From contig CALLME010000054.1 in assembly GCA_938007945.1 (NCBI GenBank), positions 1-15,566 on the forward strand: a DNA stretch of 15,566 nt. The letters run 5' to 3'. Positions 6,524 to 14,790 of this stretch are shown piece after piece (position 1 is the stretch's first letter; each line of letters starts with the position of its first letter). Source of the stretch: an uncultured Caulobacterales bacterium (GTDB lineage Bacteria; Pseudomonadota; Alphaproteobacteria; Caulobacterales; Maricaulaceae). The notes under the pieces were generated by a model. It was not told the origin of the DNA. It was given only the letters and a program-made list of their open reading frames with translations, and made no database searches. Made by a program: the position numbers and the translations under genes.

Positions 6524-6547
6524 GCCCCGCTTTGACGGGGCTTTTTT
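6524..6547. terminator. Bidirectional rho-independent terminator between tadD and tadC
   Basis: A perfect 6-bp stem, GCCCCG (6524-6529) and CGGGGC (6536-6541) with a 6-base loop, is followed by six Ts on the plus strand. An A-rich run before it (6518-6522) gives a U-rich tail on the minus strand. It lies between the convergent tadD and tadC ends, 32 bp after the tadD stop and 30 bp past the tadC stop, and can serve both. Confidence 0.9.
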
Positions 6548-6577
6548 ATTTGCTCAATAGTTTAAATTTACGTTTTT

Positions 6578-7537
6578 TTAGAAAGCATTTCCGATACGAA
6601 GAGCCGCTGGCGTCAGGATGACGATAAAAATAACGGGCAGGAAGAATAAGATCATGGGGACGGTCAACTTGGCTGGCAAAGCCCCCGCTTTTTTCTCAGC
6701 TTCAAGCACACGCATCTGGCGGTTTTCACTCGCGAGTGTGCGGAGCGTATCACCGAGCGGCGTACCATAACGCTCAGCCTGCACGAGGGCGGTTGAGACG
6801 GATTTAATACCCGGGTGGTTATTGCGGCGCGCGAGATTCTCAAACGCTTGGCGACGACTTTGAAGATAGGAAAGCTCAGCCGTCGTTAGAGAAAACTCTT
6901 CGGCAAGTTCCACAGAGCTATCCGCCATTTCAGACGCCACACGACCAAAAGCAAGCTCAACCGACATACCTGATTCAACACAGATGAGGAGCAAATCAAG
7001 CGCATCTGGGAAGACAGGCATGATCGATTTTAAGCGCTTACCTGCTTTGTTTTTGAGATAAATCGCTGGCGCGTAGTAACCAAATGCCACGCCGCCAATT
7101 GTATAACCAACACGCGATATCATTTCTTGACCCAGTACGTTTAGGCCTACAAGGAAAATGAGACCGAGCAGTAAAAAAATAAGTGGAAGGATTAGTCGCG
7201 CAAAATAGAATGTGTACATCGGGCGTTGACCGCGCAAGCCCGCTTGGGCAAGTTTATCGCGCAGATCTGTGGCTTCGAGAAGTTTCTCAAGGCTCAATCC
7301 ATCCACCGCATTTTTAACAAAGCCTTTATTGCCATTGCGCAGACCCTGCTCTTTATTGAGTCCCTCCATGCGCGCTTTACGCATACCTTCGCGCGCGTCG
7401 GCGACTGACCCCATACGCTTTTTTAGTTTATCACCTTCAAGCAAGGGTGACACAATCATATAGATTGTGGCCATTACGGAGACGCTCACAATCCCATAGA
7501 GGAAGGTTTGGAAAAATTCTGCGGATTCTGGATTCAT
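6578..7537 (-). CDS. tadC: Tad pilus inner-membrane platform protein TadC
   Basis: A 319-residue protein with membrane segments at about 12-30, 112-131, 140-160 and 292-310. It contains a type II secretion F domain at about 175-305, with the typical FPDALDLLLICVESGMSVELAF opening and the ERYGTPLGDTLRTLA segment (255-269). TadC and TadB form the inner-membrane platform on which the CpaF motor pushes Flp pilins into the growing fibre. It is the last gene of the cpaB-to-tadC operon, 10 bp after tadB, with a clear GGAG ribosome site three bases before the ATG region. The next feature downstream is the shared terminator. Length and motifs are ordinary for the family. It is called CpaH in some Caulobacter nomenclature. 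Confidence 0.95.
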   Translation of the reverse strand: MNPESAEFFQTFLYGIVSVSVMATIYMIVSPLLEGDKLKKRMGSVADAREGMRKARMEGLNKEQGLRNGNKGFVKNAVDGLSLEKLLEATDLRDKLAQAGLRGQRPMYTFYFARLILPLIFLLLGLIFLVGLNVLGQEMISRVGYTIGGVAFGYYAPAIYLKNKAGKRLKSIMPVFPDALDLLLICVESGMSVELAFGRVASEMADSSVELAEEFSLTTAELSYLQSRRQAFENLARRNNHPGIKSVSTALVQAERYGTPLGDTLRTLASENRQMRVLEAEKKAGALPAKLTVPMILFFLPVIFIVILTPAALRIGNAF

Positions 7538-7547
7538 AATCTCCGCC

Positions 7548-8531
7548 TTAAACCTTAAAGTTAATCATTTTTTTCATCACGATCGTACCTGTGATCATCA
7601 TACAAGCCCCTATCATAAGGTTTTTGTGACCACGCGGTGTCGTGTAAAGTTCTGTCATGTAATCGGGTGAAGCGACCGTGATAAGGCCCATGAGGATAGG
7701 TGGAAGCGCCGCAATAATACCTGCTGACATCTTTGCTTCAGCCGCAAGGGCTTTAACTTTCTGACGCAGGACTTTGCGGCCCCGCAGCACATTGGCGAGG
7801 TTAGCGAGACTTTCGCCGAGGTTACCACCCGTTGAACGCTGAATATTGAGCACCGTCGCGAAAAACTTTACCTCGGATAATGGGATACGTTCATGCATGC
7901 GCTCAAGGCAGACTTCAATCGGCACACCGACAGACTCGCCTTCTACAACGAGTTGGAATTCAGAACGAATGGGTTCTGGGCTTTCATGGGCGATAATTTT
8001 GAGGCAATCACCAAGCGGCAAACCTGTTCGCACACCGCGGACAATAATTTCCATGGCATCAGCAAAGTGGTTTGTAAATTTCTTCTGGCGCGCCGCAATT
8101 CTCCAGCCGAGGAACCAACGCGGGAGACCAAAACCAAGCGCAACCGCCAAGCCTAAGCAGAGCTTCCAATCTTGACCCATTAAAAACGGTAAGCCGCCCG
8201 CAACGAGCGCTAGACATATAGAAATAATAATAAAGGTCTGAGCCTTCATCGACCAATTCGCTTGGATTAATCTAGCTGAAAGTGACTTTTGTTTTTTCTT
8301 TTTGTCTTTTTGTGCTTCTTCAAGTTTTCCGAGGGACTCTTCAATCTGCTTACGGCGATTGCCGCCTTCATCTGCTTTAAGAAAGCTAAACAAGCCTTTA
8401 TTTGGACCAGTCCTAGTTGTGCCGATCGCAGCGACGCGCTTCTTACTCTTATCCTCGCTGCCGACAAACATGAGGCCAATCAAGACAACCATTAAAGCTA
8501 GCGCGCCGGGTAATATGAGGGATTCATCCAT
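7548..8531 (-). CDS. tadB: Tad pilus inner-membrane platform protein TadB
   Basis: A 327-residue protein with membrane segments at about 7-23, 98-117, 121-142, 268-287 and 303-320. A charged, Lys/Glu-rich cytoplasmic stretch (about 55-85) may form a coiled coil. The type II secretion F domain spans about 155-285, with FADAMEIIVRGVRTGLPLGDCL at its start and STGGNLGESLANLANVLR (233-250) as the second hallmark. It pairs with TadC as the membrane platform of the pilus motor. It begins 2 bp after the cpaF stop, so translation is probably coupled; the start is ATG GAT GAA with an AGAG just upstream. Nothing is missing or fused. It is called CpaG in some Caulobacter nomenclature. Confidence 0.95.
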   Translation of the reverse strand: MDESLILPGALALMVVLIGLMFVGSEDKSKKRVAAIGTTRTGPNKGLFSFLKADEGGNRRKQIEESLGKLEEAQKDKKKKQKSLSARLIQANWSMKAQTFIIISICLALVAGGLPFLMGQDWKLCLGLAVALGFGLPRWFLGWRIAARQKKFTNHFADAMEIIVRGVRTGLPLGDCLKIIAHESPEPIRSEFQLVVEGESVGVPIEVCLERMHERIPLSEVKFFATVLNIQRSTGGNLGESLANLANVLRGRKVLRQKVKALAAEAKMSAGIIAALPPILMGLITVASPDYMTELYTTPRGHKNLMIGACMMITGTIVMKKMINFKV

Positions 8532-8533
8532 CT

Positions 8534-9940
8534 CTATGTACCAGCTTCGTCCAGAGCTTGGGCAAGTTCTTTTTCAAGATTGAAATAACGGGCACGGTCC
8601 CAAAAGACGGGGCGCGCAATACCTGTTGATTTGTGTTCACCGATGATTTTGCCGTTCGCGTCTTCGCCGTCCATTTCATATACAAGCAAATCCTGCGTCA
8701 CGATAACATCGCCTTCCATACCGATAACCTCGGTAATATGAGTGATGCGGCGGGAACCATCTCGCAAACGTGTCGCCTGCACAATAATATCAACAGAGCC
8801 AGTAATCATCTCGCGGATTGTTTTAGCAGGCAGAGAAAAGCCGCCCATTGTAATCATTGATTCGATACGCGACAAAGCTTCGCGCGGTGAGTTAGCGTGA
8901 AGCGTACCCATTGAGCCATCGTGACCCGTGTTCATCGCTTGGAGCAAATCAAACGCTTCAGGGCCACGCACCTCACCCACGATAATGCGTTCAGGTCGCA
9001 TACGAAGACAGTTTTTCACCAAATCAGTCATGGTGATTTTACCCTTGCCCTCAAGATTGGGAGGACGTGTTTCAAGACGCACAACATGTGGCTGTTGAAG
9101 TTGCAATTCAGCAGAATCTTCACAGGTGATGATACGCTCATCAGGGTGAATAAAACTGGTCAAGCAATTTAGGAGAGTTGTTTTACCCGAACCCGTACCA
9201 CCAGAAATAATAATATTACACTGGCAAGCGCCAATAATTTCAAGAACACGCGCTCCAGCAGGAGAGATGGATTTGAAATTTACCAAATCGTCTAATCTTA
9301 AGGAATCTCTTTTAAACTTACGAATTGTGAGTGCTGGACCGTCAATTGCCAGAGGCGGCGCAATAACATTTACACGTGAGCCATCAAGAAGACGCGCATC
9401 ACAAATCGGACTTGCTTCGTCAACGCGGCGGCCTACTTGGGACACAATGCGCTGACAGATATTCATCAATTGTTGATTATCGCGAAAACGAATATTGGTT
9501 TTTTCAGTCTTCCCGTTTGTTTCAATGAAGACGTGTTTCGCGCCATTGACCATGATATCGGCAATATCGTCACGCGCGAGAAGCGGCTCAAGCGGGCCAT
9601 AACCAAGAATATCATCACAAATTTCGCTAATAAGCTGACTTTGCTCAGCCACAGAGAGGCGCACGTTTCGAATAGCGATGATTTCGTCAACAATGGTGCG
9701 AATTTCTTCACGCGCCTTTTCGGGCTGCATGCCAGCAAGGGCCGAAACATCAATCGTTTCAAACAAGGCGTTGAAAATAGTCGCCTTGGTTTCATAATAT
9801 TCATCCGTAATTTCAGGCTTAACCACGCGTGTTGCGGCAGCAGCAGCAGCAGCGTCAATTTTTTCCTCCGCTCTGGGTGACGGTTTTGCTTGTGGCGGCG
9901 CTTTGAGAGCCGCCGCGCTGGTATCGCGTTTTCCAAACAT
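8534..9940 (-). CDS. cpaF: Tad pilus secretion ATPase CpaF/TadA
   Basis: A 468-residue type II/IV secretion ATPase. Residues 1-45 are a variable Ala/Pro-rich leader that includes seven consecutive Ala (about 30-36). The N-terminal domain follows, with [11 protein letters not shown] (111-121) and DIMVNG (128-133). Motor motifs are intact: Walker A GGTGSGKT (247-254), the acidic [11 protein letters not shown] segment (270-281), Walker [10 protein letters not shown] (318-326) and the His box [12 protein letters not shown] (339-350). It hydrolyses ATP as a hexamer at the cytoplasmic face of TadB/TadC to drive pilus extension, and in Caulobacter also retraction. It starts 4 bp after the cpaE stop, so the two are likely translated together. 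The gene is a complete, ordinary family member. Confidence 0.97.
   Translation of the reverse strand: MFGKRDTSAAALKAPPQAKPSPRAEEKIDAAAAAAATRVVKPEITDEYYETKATIFNALFETIDVSALAGMQPEKAREEIRTIVDEIIAIRNVRLSVAEQSQLISEICDDILGYGPLEPLLARDDIADIMVNGAKHVFIETNGKTEKTNIRFRDNQQLMNICQRIVSQVGRRVDEASPICDARLLDGSRVNVIAPPLAIDGPALTIRKFKRDSLRLDDLVNFKSISPAGARVLEIIGACQCNIIISGGTGSGKTTLLNCLTSFIHPDERIITCEDSAELQLQQPHVVRLETRPPNLEGKGKITMTDLVKNCLRMRPERIIVGEVRGPEAFDLLQAMNTGHDGSMGTLHANSPREALSRIESMITMGGFSLPAKTIREMITGSVDIIVQATRLRDGSRRITHITEVIGMEGDVIVTQDLLVYEMDGEDANGKIIGEHKSTGIARPVFWDRARYFNLEKELAQALDEAGT
9838..9852. repeat. (CAG)5 trinucleotide run within cpaF
   Basis: Five uninterrupted CAG triplets on the plus strand encode part of an alanine run near the N-terminus of CpaF. 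Copy-number change would only lengthen or shorten the alanine run and would not shift the frame. Confidence 0.7.
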
Positions 9941-9944
9941 ATGT

Positions 9945-11552
9945 CTACTTACCTGTTAGCTTTGCAAAGAGCGATCTAGACTCACTAGAGCCAGATTTGG
10001 CTTTTTTCTTTTTTCCTGACGACGCGTTGAAGTCGGGATAGCGGCCTGTTTTCAGGCGCGAGGCAATCATTTCAAAACCCGTCACATGGCCAGACGCCGC
10101 TTTAATCTCAGTCAACATCTTACCGTCATTTGACGCTTCAAGATAAATCTCTGGATCAAAGGCAAGCGCGACAGCGGGGTCAAGGCCAACTGCGGCGCCG
10201 AAATCTTTGACGGAAATCTCGTTCGTCTTTGTCGTGCCTGTGCGGTTTAAAATCAGAATTGGATCGGGATCGTTTGGACGCTTGTCACGTAGGTAATCGA
10301 TGAGATTCTTCGTATTGCGCAAATTTGCCAAATCAGGCGCTGCCGTAATGACAACGTCATCACAACCGACGAGCACACGAGTCGTCCACTGTGACCAGTA
10401 ATGCGGCATATCCAAGATAGTCATAGGGCTGACGCTTCTCACCACGTCCACTACGGCTTCATAGGCTTCCGGCGTCATGATAGGCGAGTTTCCAAGCGTA
10501 CCCGCGGCCGGCAGAATTGAGAGGTTGGATGTATGGCGCAGCATGATGCGGTCAAGCAGTGTTTCGTCAAGCCGCTCGGGCTCAGCCAATGCTTCTTCAA
10601 GTCCTTGCGAGCTATCATAGGCAAAGTCGAGACCTGTTGTACCCCAAGAGGCGTCTAGGTCGACCAGAGCTGTTTGCTGGCCAATATTTTCAGACATACA
10701 CCACGCAATATTGTGCGCGAGCGTCGATGACCCCACGCCGCCCTTTGCGCCAAAGAAGGCGGCGACGCGTCCTGTAAACGGCTTTTCAGGGTCACTGAAG
10801 AGGTCTGAGAGCGAGTGAATAACACCAAGCGGGCTAAGCGGCGGCACAAGATAATCGCTGACGCCGTGATCTATCAGTTGACGGTAAAGGCGAATGTCAT
10901 TCGCGGCACCGACAACAACAACTTTTGTACCTTCATCGCAGACGGCGGCGAGCTGTTGTAGTTGTGAAATAAGCTCAGGGCCGCGCATTCCCGTCTCAAT
11001 GATGATGAGGCTTGGTGTGCTTTCTTTGTGATAATATTCAATCGCCGCAGAGAGACCCCCCATAAAAACAGATAGATTCACGCGCTTCATGCGCCAATCG
11101 CGCTTTGTCGCGTCAATCGCGCCCGCTGTTTCAGGGCGGTCACAGAATGCCTCGATTGTCACAGCAGGGAGGGCTTTTTCACCCCCTTCGCGCGGCGTTT
11201 CTTCTTCTACAGCCAGCACGGGTGGCATAGCCGTTGGGACAGGCATGGCTGGCGCCATTTGCGGCGCATGACTTTGCGGCGGCACAGCTTGCGCGTGAGG
11301 ACGCACCTGGGCCTGAGGATGAGTTGGCGCAGGATAAGCCGTATTCGCCTGAGGCTGATGCGGGTGAGGCTGCGGTGCCATTTGAGCCCCTGGCATCGGA
11401 CGAGGCATGGGCTGGCCTGCTGGCATCGGCGCCGCAGGCATTGGGGCAGGATGGGCGCGCGGTATTGGGGTAGAAGCCCCAACTCCAACAGGTGCTGGAC
11501 TTGGCATCGCCACTGGTCGGGGTTGCTGATTTTGGTTCGTCATCATAGTCAT
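9945..11552 (-). CDS. cpaE: Tad pilus localisation ATPase CpaE/TadZ
   Basis: A 535-residue protein. Residues 1-115 are low complexity, dominated by Pro, Met, Ala and Gln, followed by a receiver-like domain (about 131-250, no clear phosphoacceptor assigned) and a ParA/MinD-type ATPase domain (about 260-500). The deviant P-loop is KGGVGSST (270-277): the signature Lys270 is present but the usual P-loop lysine is Ser275. Such atypical loops occur in CpaE/TadZ proteins. LVDLDASWG (297-304) is the Walker A' region and TILDMPH (378-384) the Walker B-like strand. In Caulobacter CpaE places the pilus machinery at the cell pole. The tail is Lys/Ser-rich. Possible starts are Met1, Met3 and Met4; GGA is well spaced for Met3 (11546). 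A gap of 81 bp from cpaD is the largest in the operon. Confidence 0.93.
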   Translation of the reverse strand: MTMMTNQNQQPRPVAMPSPAPVGVGASTPIPRAHPAPMPAAPMPAGQPMPRPMPGAQMAPQPHPHQPQANTAYPAPTHPQAQVRPHAQAVPPQSHAPQMAPAMPVPTAMPPVLAVEEETPREGGEKALPAVTIEAFCDRPETAGAIDATKRDWRMKRVNLSVFMGGLSAAIEYYHKESTPSLIIIETGMRGPELISQLQQLAAVCDEGTKVVVVGAANDIRLYRQLIDHGVSDYLVPPLSPLGVIHSLSDLFSDPEKPFTGRVAAFFGAKGGVGSSTLAHNIAWCMSENIGQQTALVDLDASWGTTGLDFAYDSSQGLEEALAEPERLDETLLDRIMLRHTSNLSILPAAGTLGNSPIMTPEAYEAVVDVVRSVSPMTILDMPHYWSQWTTRVLVGCDDVVITAAPDLANLRNTKNLIDYLRDKRPNDPDPILILNRTGTTKTNEISVKDFGAAVGLDPAVALAFDPEIYLEASNDGKMLTEIKAASGHVTGFEMIASRLKTGRYPDFNASSGKKKKAKSGSSESRSLFAKLTGK

Positions 11553-11594
11553 CCGATTATCAATCCCGGCGGATAAAACGTCCCGCCCATTCTT

Positions 11595-11608
11595 GAGCCA
11601 ATTGGCTC
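11595..11608. promoter_or_regulatory. 14-bp perfect palindrome between cpaD and cpaE
   Basis: GAGCCAATTGGCTC is a perfect palindrome in the only sizeable gap inside the cpaB-tadC operon. It could be a protein-binding site or, in RNA, a 5-bp stem with an AAUU loop. There is no U-tract after it in the minus direction, so it does not look like a terminator. Chance cannot be excluded. Confidence 0.3.
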
Positions 11609-11633
11609 GTCTAAATACTCTATCCCGTAACGA

Positions 11634-12299
11634 TTACTCGTCTGTACCGCGCTCTTGAGACCCAGGTGTCTCTGAACCTGTCAGCTCACCCAAAATATAT
11701 TTGTCATAGACTGTGCGACGTCGCTCAGCATTAGGTGACCCCATTGTGTAAGGCTCAAGCAATTGGCGAGGGTCTTGTATCATCGCACCAAGGTTAGCGT
11801 GATAGGCGCAACCAAATGACGCCATAGGGCGGTTTGCATGCGTTTCTGTTAAATTCTCAAGGCCGCGGCAGTCCTTAGGCACGATTTTTAGGCGGCGATA
11901 CGACACGACGACAGGCGCAGGCGCCGCTGGATTTGACTGGTATTGTCCAGTTTGTAGCGCGCCAACGCCCATACCCATTTGCGCCATCGTCTGGCGAACA
12001 AGTTGAGCCGATTGCTGTGTCCCAATCATGCCAGATTGCGCCGCAGGCACGTTTACATATAGCGGACCGTCACCGTATTGACCGTAAAGCGCGAGAAATT
12101 CTGCCACCGCGTCTTGATCACGCGAAGATAGGCTCATGCCATTTGGGCGAGAATAAAGCTCCAAGCGCTCAATCGATTCTGAAATAGCGATAGGGTTACT
12201 GTTAATAGCAGGGCGCGGCACAGCTTGTGGGACCGCGCAAGCCGAAAGCGTCAGCGCGACGGCTGACATTATCACAGGAAGTTTCATAAGCGTTTTCAT
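11634..12299 (-). CDS. cpaD: Tad pilus assembly lipoprotein CpaD
   Basis: A 221-residue protein from the ATG at 12299. An in-frame ATG two codons earlier (12305) is also possible, but GGGGA is spaced five bases from the second ATG and overlaps the first. The signal peptide MKTLMKLPVIMSAVALTLSAC ends in a lipobox with Cys21 as the lipid site. The mature part carries CpaD hallmarks, including the late FGCAYHANLGAMIQDPRQLLEP segment, whose Cys may pair with the Cys in PKDCRGLEN about 20 residues before. CpaD-family lipoproteins work with the CpaC secretin in the outer membrane and are found mainly in alphaproteobacterial Tad systems. The gene follows cpaC by 14 bp (8 bp from the earlier ATG). 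The C-terminal end is Glu/Gly/Thr-rich and probably flexible. Confidence 0.92.
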   Translation of the reverse strand: MKTLMKLPVIMSAVALTLSACAVPQAVPRPAINSNPIAISESIERLELYSRPNGMSLSSRDQDAVAEFLALYGQYGDGPLYVNVPAAQSGMIGTQQSAQLVRQTMAQMGMGVGALQTGQYQSNPAAPAPVVVSYRRLKIVPKDCRGLENLTETHANRPMASFGCAYHANLGAMIQDPRQLLEPYTMGSPNAERRRTVYDKYILGELTGSETPGSQERGTDE

Positions 12300-12313
12300 T
12301 GTCATCCCCGTTT

Positions 12314-13789
12314 CTAATCAACCACGTGGCCGAAAGGTCCCGGCAAAGTGTTTGACGTAATTTTTTCGCCGTTCTCACGGTAAATTTTGTTTAAGCGACC
12401 CAAGAGAAGCGCGTCATTGTCATCCGCCGCCACAAACCCATCTACAGGGGTCTGCAATTTGTCAGGATGTGTTGGGTCAACCAAATAAGGCGTCACAATG
12501 ATCACAAGTTCTTGCTGGCTTGTCAGGTCGTCGCGGTTTCTAAACGCGGCGCCGAGGCCAGGGATATCTTTTAGGCCAGGTGTACCGTCAATCGCTTGGC
12601 GTGATTCTTCGCGAATAAGACCCGCAATAACGAGGCTACCGCCCGCAGGAAGCTCAACGACCGTGTTGGCGCGGCGGACACGAAGACCTAAAATATCAGA
12701 AGCAATACCGCCTGTTTCAAATGAACCCTCTGTTGTTGGCTCTGACACTTCTGTCGAGATATTAAGCGAAATACGCCCTTCACTGAGCACAATAGGCGTG
12801 AAGCCGAGCGAGACGCCATAAGGCTTAAACTCAAATTCGCGAATGAGTCGACCTTGGTTATCAACAAACACATTTGTCAGAAGCGGGAATTCACCACCTG
12901 AGAGGAAGTTCGCTGTTTCGCCTGAAATCGCTGTCAATGTGGGTTCCGCGAGCGTACGGATAAGACCAACACGTTCAAGCGCAGTTAAATCAGCGCCGAG
13001 TGACTGCAAAGCCCCGCCCGCGCTATTGTTAAAGACGCCAGATGCTGTGAGACCCGCAGAAGTTTCAAGCGCGGCATTTGATAGAAGAGAAACCGTGCTG
13101 TCGCCAAGCTGACCAATCGCACTCAAATTAATACCAAGCTGCTTAGTAATTGAGCGCTGCATTTCAACGATACGCACTTTAAGAAGCACCTGATCTTTGC
13201 CCTCAATCGACATAAGATTGATCACTTCGGCTTCAGACTCACTCCCTGTCGCCTCGTCGAGCCACATTTCAGCCAGAGATTCGACCCGGTTAGCGACAGC
13301 CGCATTGGGGACAGAGCCTGTCAAAAGGATATTGTCATTCACAGCTTGAACCGAGACATTTGCCTCTGGGGCGTGCTGACTAAACAAATCACGCAGACCT
13401 GAAATATCGCGCTCGACGCGGATTTCGAGGTTTAAAATTTCTTGACCGTCATGGCCATAAAAATAAGCATTTGTCTGACCAGGCCGACGCCCAATAAGCA
13501 CAGCGCGCTTATCAGTATGCACCATCGCTTCGACAATATCAGGATTTGAGATAATGACGTCTTTCATACCAACAGGCAACTCGACCACAGTTGATTTTGA
13601 ATAAGGCAGCACAACGGAGCGCGAAACTGCGCTTTGACCGGGTGTGCGGATAGAAATGTCAGCTTGCGTGTCAGCTGAGATATGGCTGTAAGACCGCGTG
13701 CCTGCTTGCGCGCCAAACGCAAATAGCAAAGCCGTAGAAACGGCGAGCGTGCGCCGCAAGGCGGTCGCGTGTGTCATAAATCCGCTCAT
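12314..13789 (-). CDS. cpaC: Tad pilus outer-membrane secretin CpaC/RcpA
   Basis: A 491-residue protein with an N-terminal signal peptide (about 1-29, ending AQA). A pilus-type secretin N-domain follows (about 55-125, VVLPYSKSTVVELP... and GRRPGQTNAYFY). A BON-like domain lies at about 127-190 (VSVQAVNDNILLTGSVPN) and the secretin core at about 265-437. Core hallmarks are LAEPTLTAISGETANFLSGGEFP (280-302), the GTPGLKDIPGLGAAFRN loop (402-418) and ELVIIVTPYLV (427-437). Secretins form the outer-membrane ring through which the pilus leaves the cell; CpaD and TadD-type lipoproteins assist. The ATG is one base after the cpaB stop and has an AGGGGA ribosome site; a Met four codons further in is possible. 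Complete and typical for the family. Confidence 0.96.
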   Translation of the reverse strand: MSGFMTHATALRRTLAVSTALLFAFGAQAGTRSYSHISADTQADISIRTPGQSAVSRSVVLPYSKSTVVELPVGMKDVIISNPDIVEAMVHTDKRAVLIGRRPGQTNAYFYGHDGQEILNLEIRVERDISGLRDLFSQHAPEANVSVQAVNDNILLTGSVPNAAVANRVESLAEMWLDEATGSESEAEVINLMSIEGKDQVLLKVRIVEMQRSITKQLGINLSAIGQLGDSTVSLLSNAALETSAGLTASGVFNNSAGGALQSLGADLTALERVGLIRTLAEPTLTAISGETANFLSGGEFPLLTNVFVDNQGRLIREFEFKPYGVSLGFTPIVLSEGRISLNISTEVSEPTTEGSFETGGIASDILGLRVRRANTVVELPAGGSLVIAGLIREESRQAIDGTPGLKDIPGLGAAFRNRDDLTSQQELVIIVTPYLVDPTHPDKLQTPVDGFVAADDNDALLLGRLNKIYRENGEKITSNTLPGPFGHVVD

Positions 13790-13790
13790 C

Positions 13791-14630
13791 TTATTCCCCT
13801 ACAATCGCGACAGATGATTGTGCGCCCTTACGGTAAACCGCCACTGTTTGACGCGTTTTGCGTTTTTTAGACATTGTTGAGCGGCTCGCTGCAAACCCGC
13901 TCCCGATTGATGAACCGAGTGGCCGCAGGACCATTGAAAGCTCGCCTGACGCCATAGCGACTTGCAAAAGCTCCGCATCACCTGGGCTAAGCTCAAGTGT
14001 CGCGACATCACCCGTAATAGAGGCGCCGCCTTCTTCATCAATGTCAAAATTCTGGTCGATCGCAAGAACGCGCACATTTGAGAAGACTGTGCTTGATTCA
14101 AAAACGTCTTTCCCGCGTGATTGGCCGGGCAAAGCTGGCTCTTCGATCTCTTGCGTTAATATAATGTCGACGTGATCGCCCGGCTGGATGAACCCGCCTG
14201 ACGCTGATTCGGTCGAAATCTCTGTTGCCACCGCGCGCATGCCGGGTGTCAGCAAGCCTGACATCAATCCTTTGTCACCAACCATCACAATGCGGCGCTC
14301 TGAAATAGGCTCACCCACATAAATAGGCGCTTTGGCAACACCTGCCTGAAAGTCTTCTAAGGCTTCAGGGCGGTCTTCACGCGTCACATATTCTGGTGAC
14401 ATGGCCTCCTTAGGCCATTGTTTCCATTTGATATTTGCCTCAGAAAGCCGTCCCCCAAATGGGATGTCGGCTGACGCCGCAAGAATATCTTGATACTCTA
14501 CTTGTTCGACTTCCACGACAGGTGCGCTTGTCGTCACAGGCTTAGTTTGGCCAAGTTTTTGTGCTTGGGTAAATACAACTGCGCCGAGCACTACGAGCCC
14601 GCCAATCAGTATTAGTCGTTTCTTATCCAT
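13791..14630 (-). CDS. cpaB: Tad pilus assembly protein CpaB/RcpC
   Basis: A 279-residue protein with one N-terminal membrane segment (about 5-22). An SAF-type domain lies at about 45-112 (ILAASADIPFGGRLSEANIKWKQWP...GEPISERRIV), followed by the RcpC/CpaB domain with GMRAVATEI (130-138) and the hallmark GGFIQPGDHVDIILT (145-159). It is a periplasmic, membrane-tethered partner of the CpaC secretin. A basic segment (about 254-260, SKKRKTR) near the C-terminus is followed by a conserved-looking VAVYRKG strand. It is the first gene of the seven-gene operon running to tadC. The GAGG ribosome site is four bases before the ATG. The upstream 160 bp hold the cpaA terminator and a CtrA-like half site. 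Confidence 0.95.
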   Translation of the reverse strand: MDKKRLILIGGLVVLGAVVFTQAQKLGQTKPVTTSAPVVEVEQVEYQDILAASADIPFGGRLSEANIKWKQWPKEAMSPEYVTREDRPEALEDFQAGVAKAPIYVGEPISERRIVMVGDKGLMSGLLTPGMRAVATEISTESASGGFIQPGDHVDIILTQEIEEPALPGQSRGKDVFESSTVFSNVRVLAIDQNFDIDEEGGASITGDVATLELSPGDAELLQVAMASGELSMVLRPLGSSIGSGFAASRSTMSKKRKTRQTVAVYRKGAQSSVAIVGE

Positions 14631-14679
14631 GAGACCTCACATATCAATTACGGCTACTTTGAAGGCCATTTGATAAAGC

Positions 14680-14687
14680 ATGGTTAA
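14680..14687 (-). promoter_or_regulatory. CtrA-type half site upstream of cpaB
   Basis: The minus strand reads TTAACCAT, an exact match to the half-site motif described for the cell-cycle regulator CtrA in Caulobacter. It lies about 50 bp before the cpaB start, between the cpaA terminator and the first gene of the large pilus operon. A second GTTAAC lies at 14715-14720. Regulation is inferred. Confidence 0.4.
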
Positions 14688-14734
14688 TTTGTAAGAATTC
14701 TTAGCAAATATTCCGTTAACGCAGCATTGCGTTT

Positions 14735-14761
14735 AAAAAAAAACGCGCCCACAAGGCGCGT
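14735..14761 (-). terminator. Rho-independent terminator after cpaA
   Basis: In the minus direction a 7-bp perfect stem, ACGCGCC and GGCGCGT, with a 5-base loop is followed by a run of eight Ts (14742 down to 14735). It starts 30 bp after the cpaA stop and separates cpaA from the cpaB operon. Confidence 0.9.
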
Positions 14762-14790
14762 CTTTGTATAATTCTTATTTCAGGCGCTTT

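Noticed and set aside
9838..9852. (CAG)5 run in cpaF as a phase-variation switch
   Set aside because: The unit is three bases, so changes in copy number keep the frame, and five copies is short. It only changes the length of an alanine run.
9437..9880. 147-residue plus-strand frame
   Set aside because: It is antisense to the conserved cpaF coding sequence and shows no family features.
11234..11576. Overlapping plus-strand frames opposite the start of cpaE
   Set aside because: They mirror the Pro/Met-rich N-terminal repeats of CpaE; their Arg/Trp/Leu-rich composition is an antisense effect.
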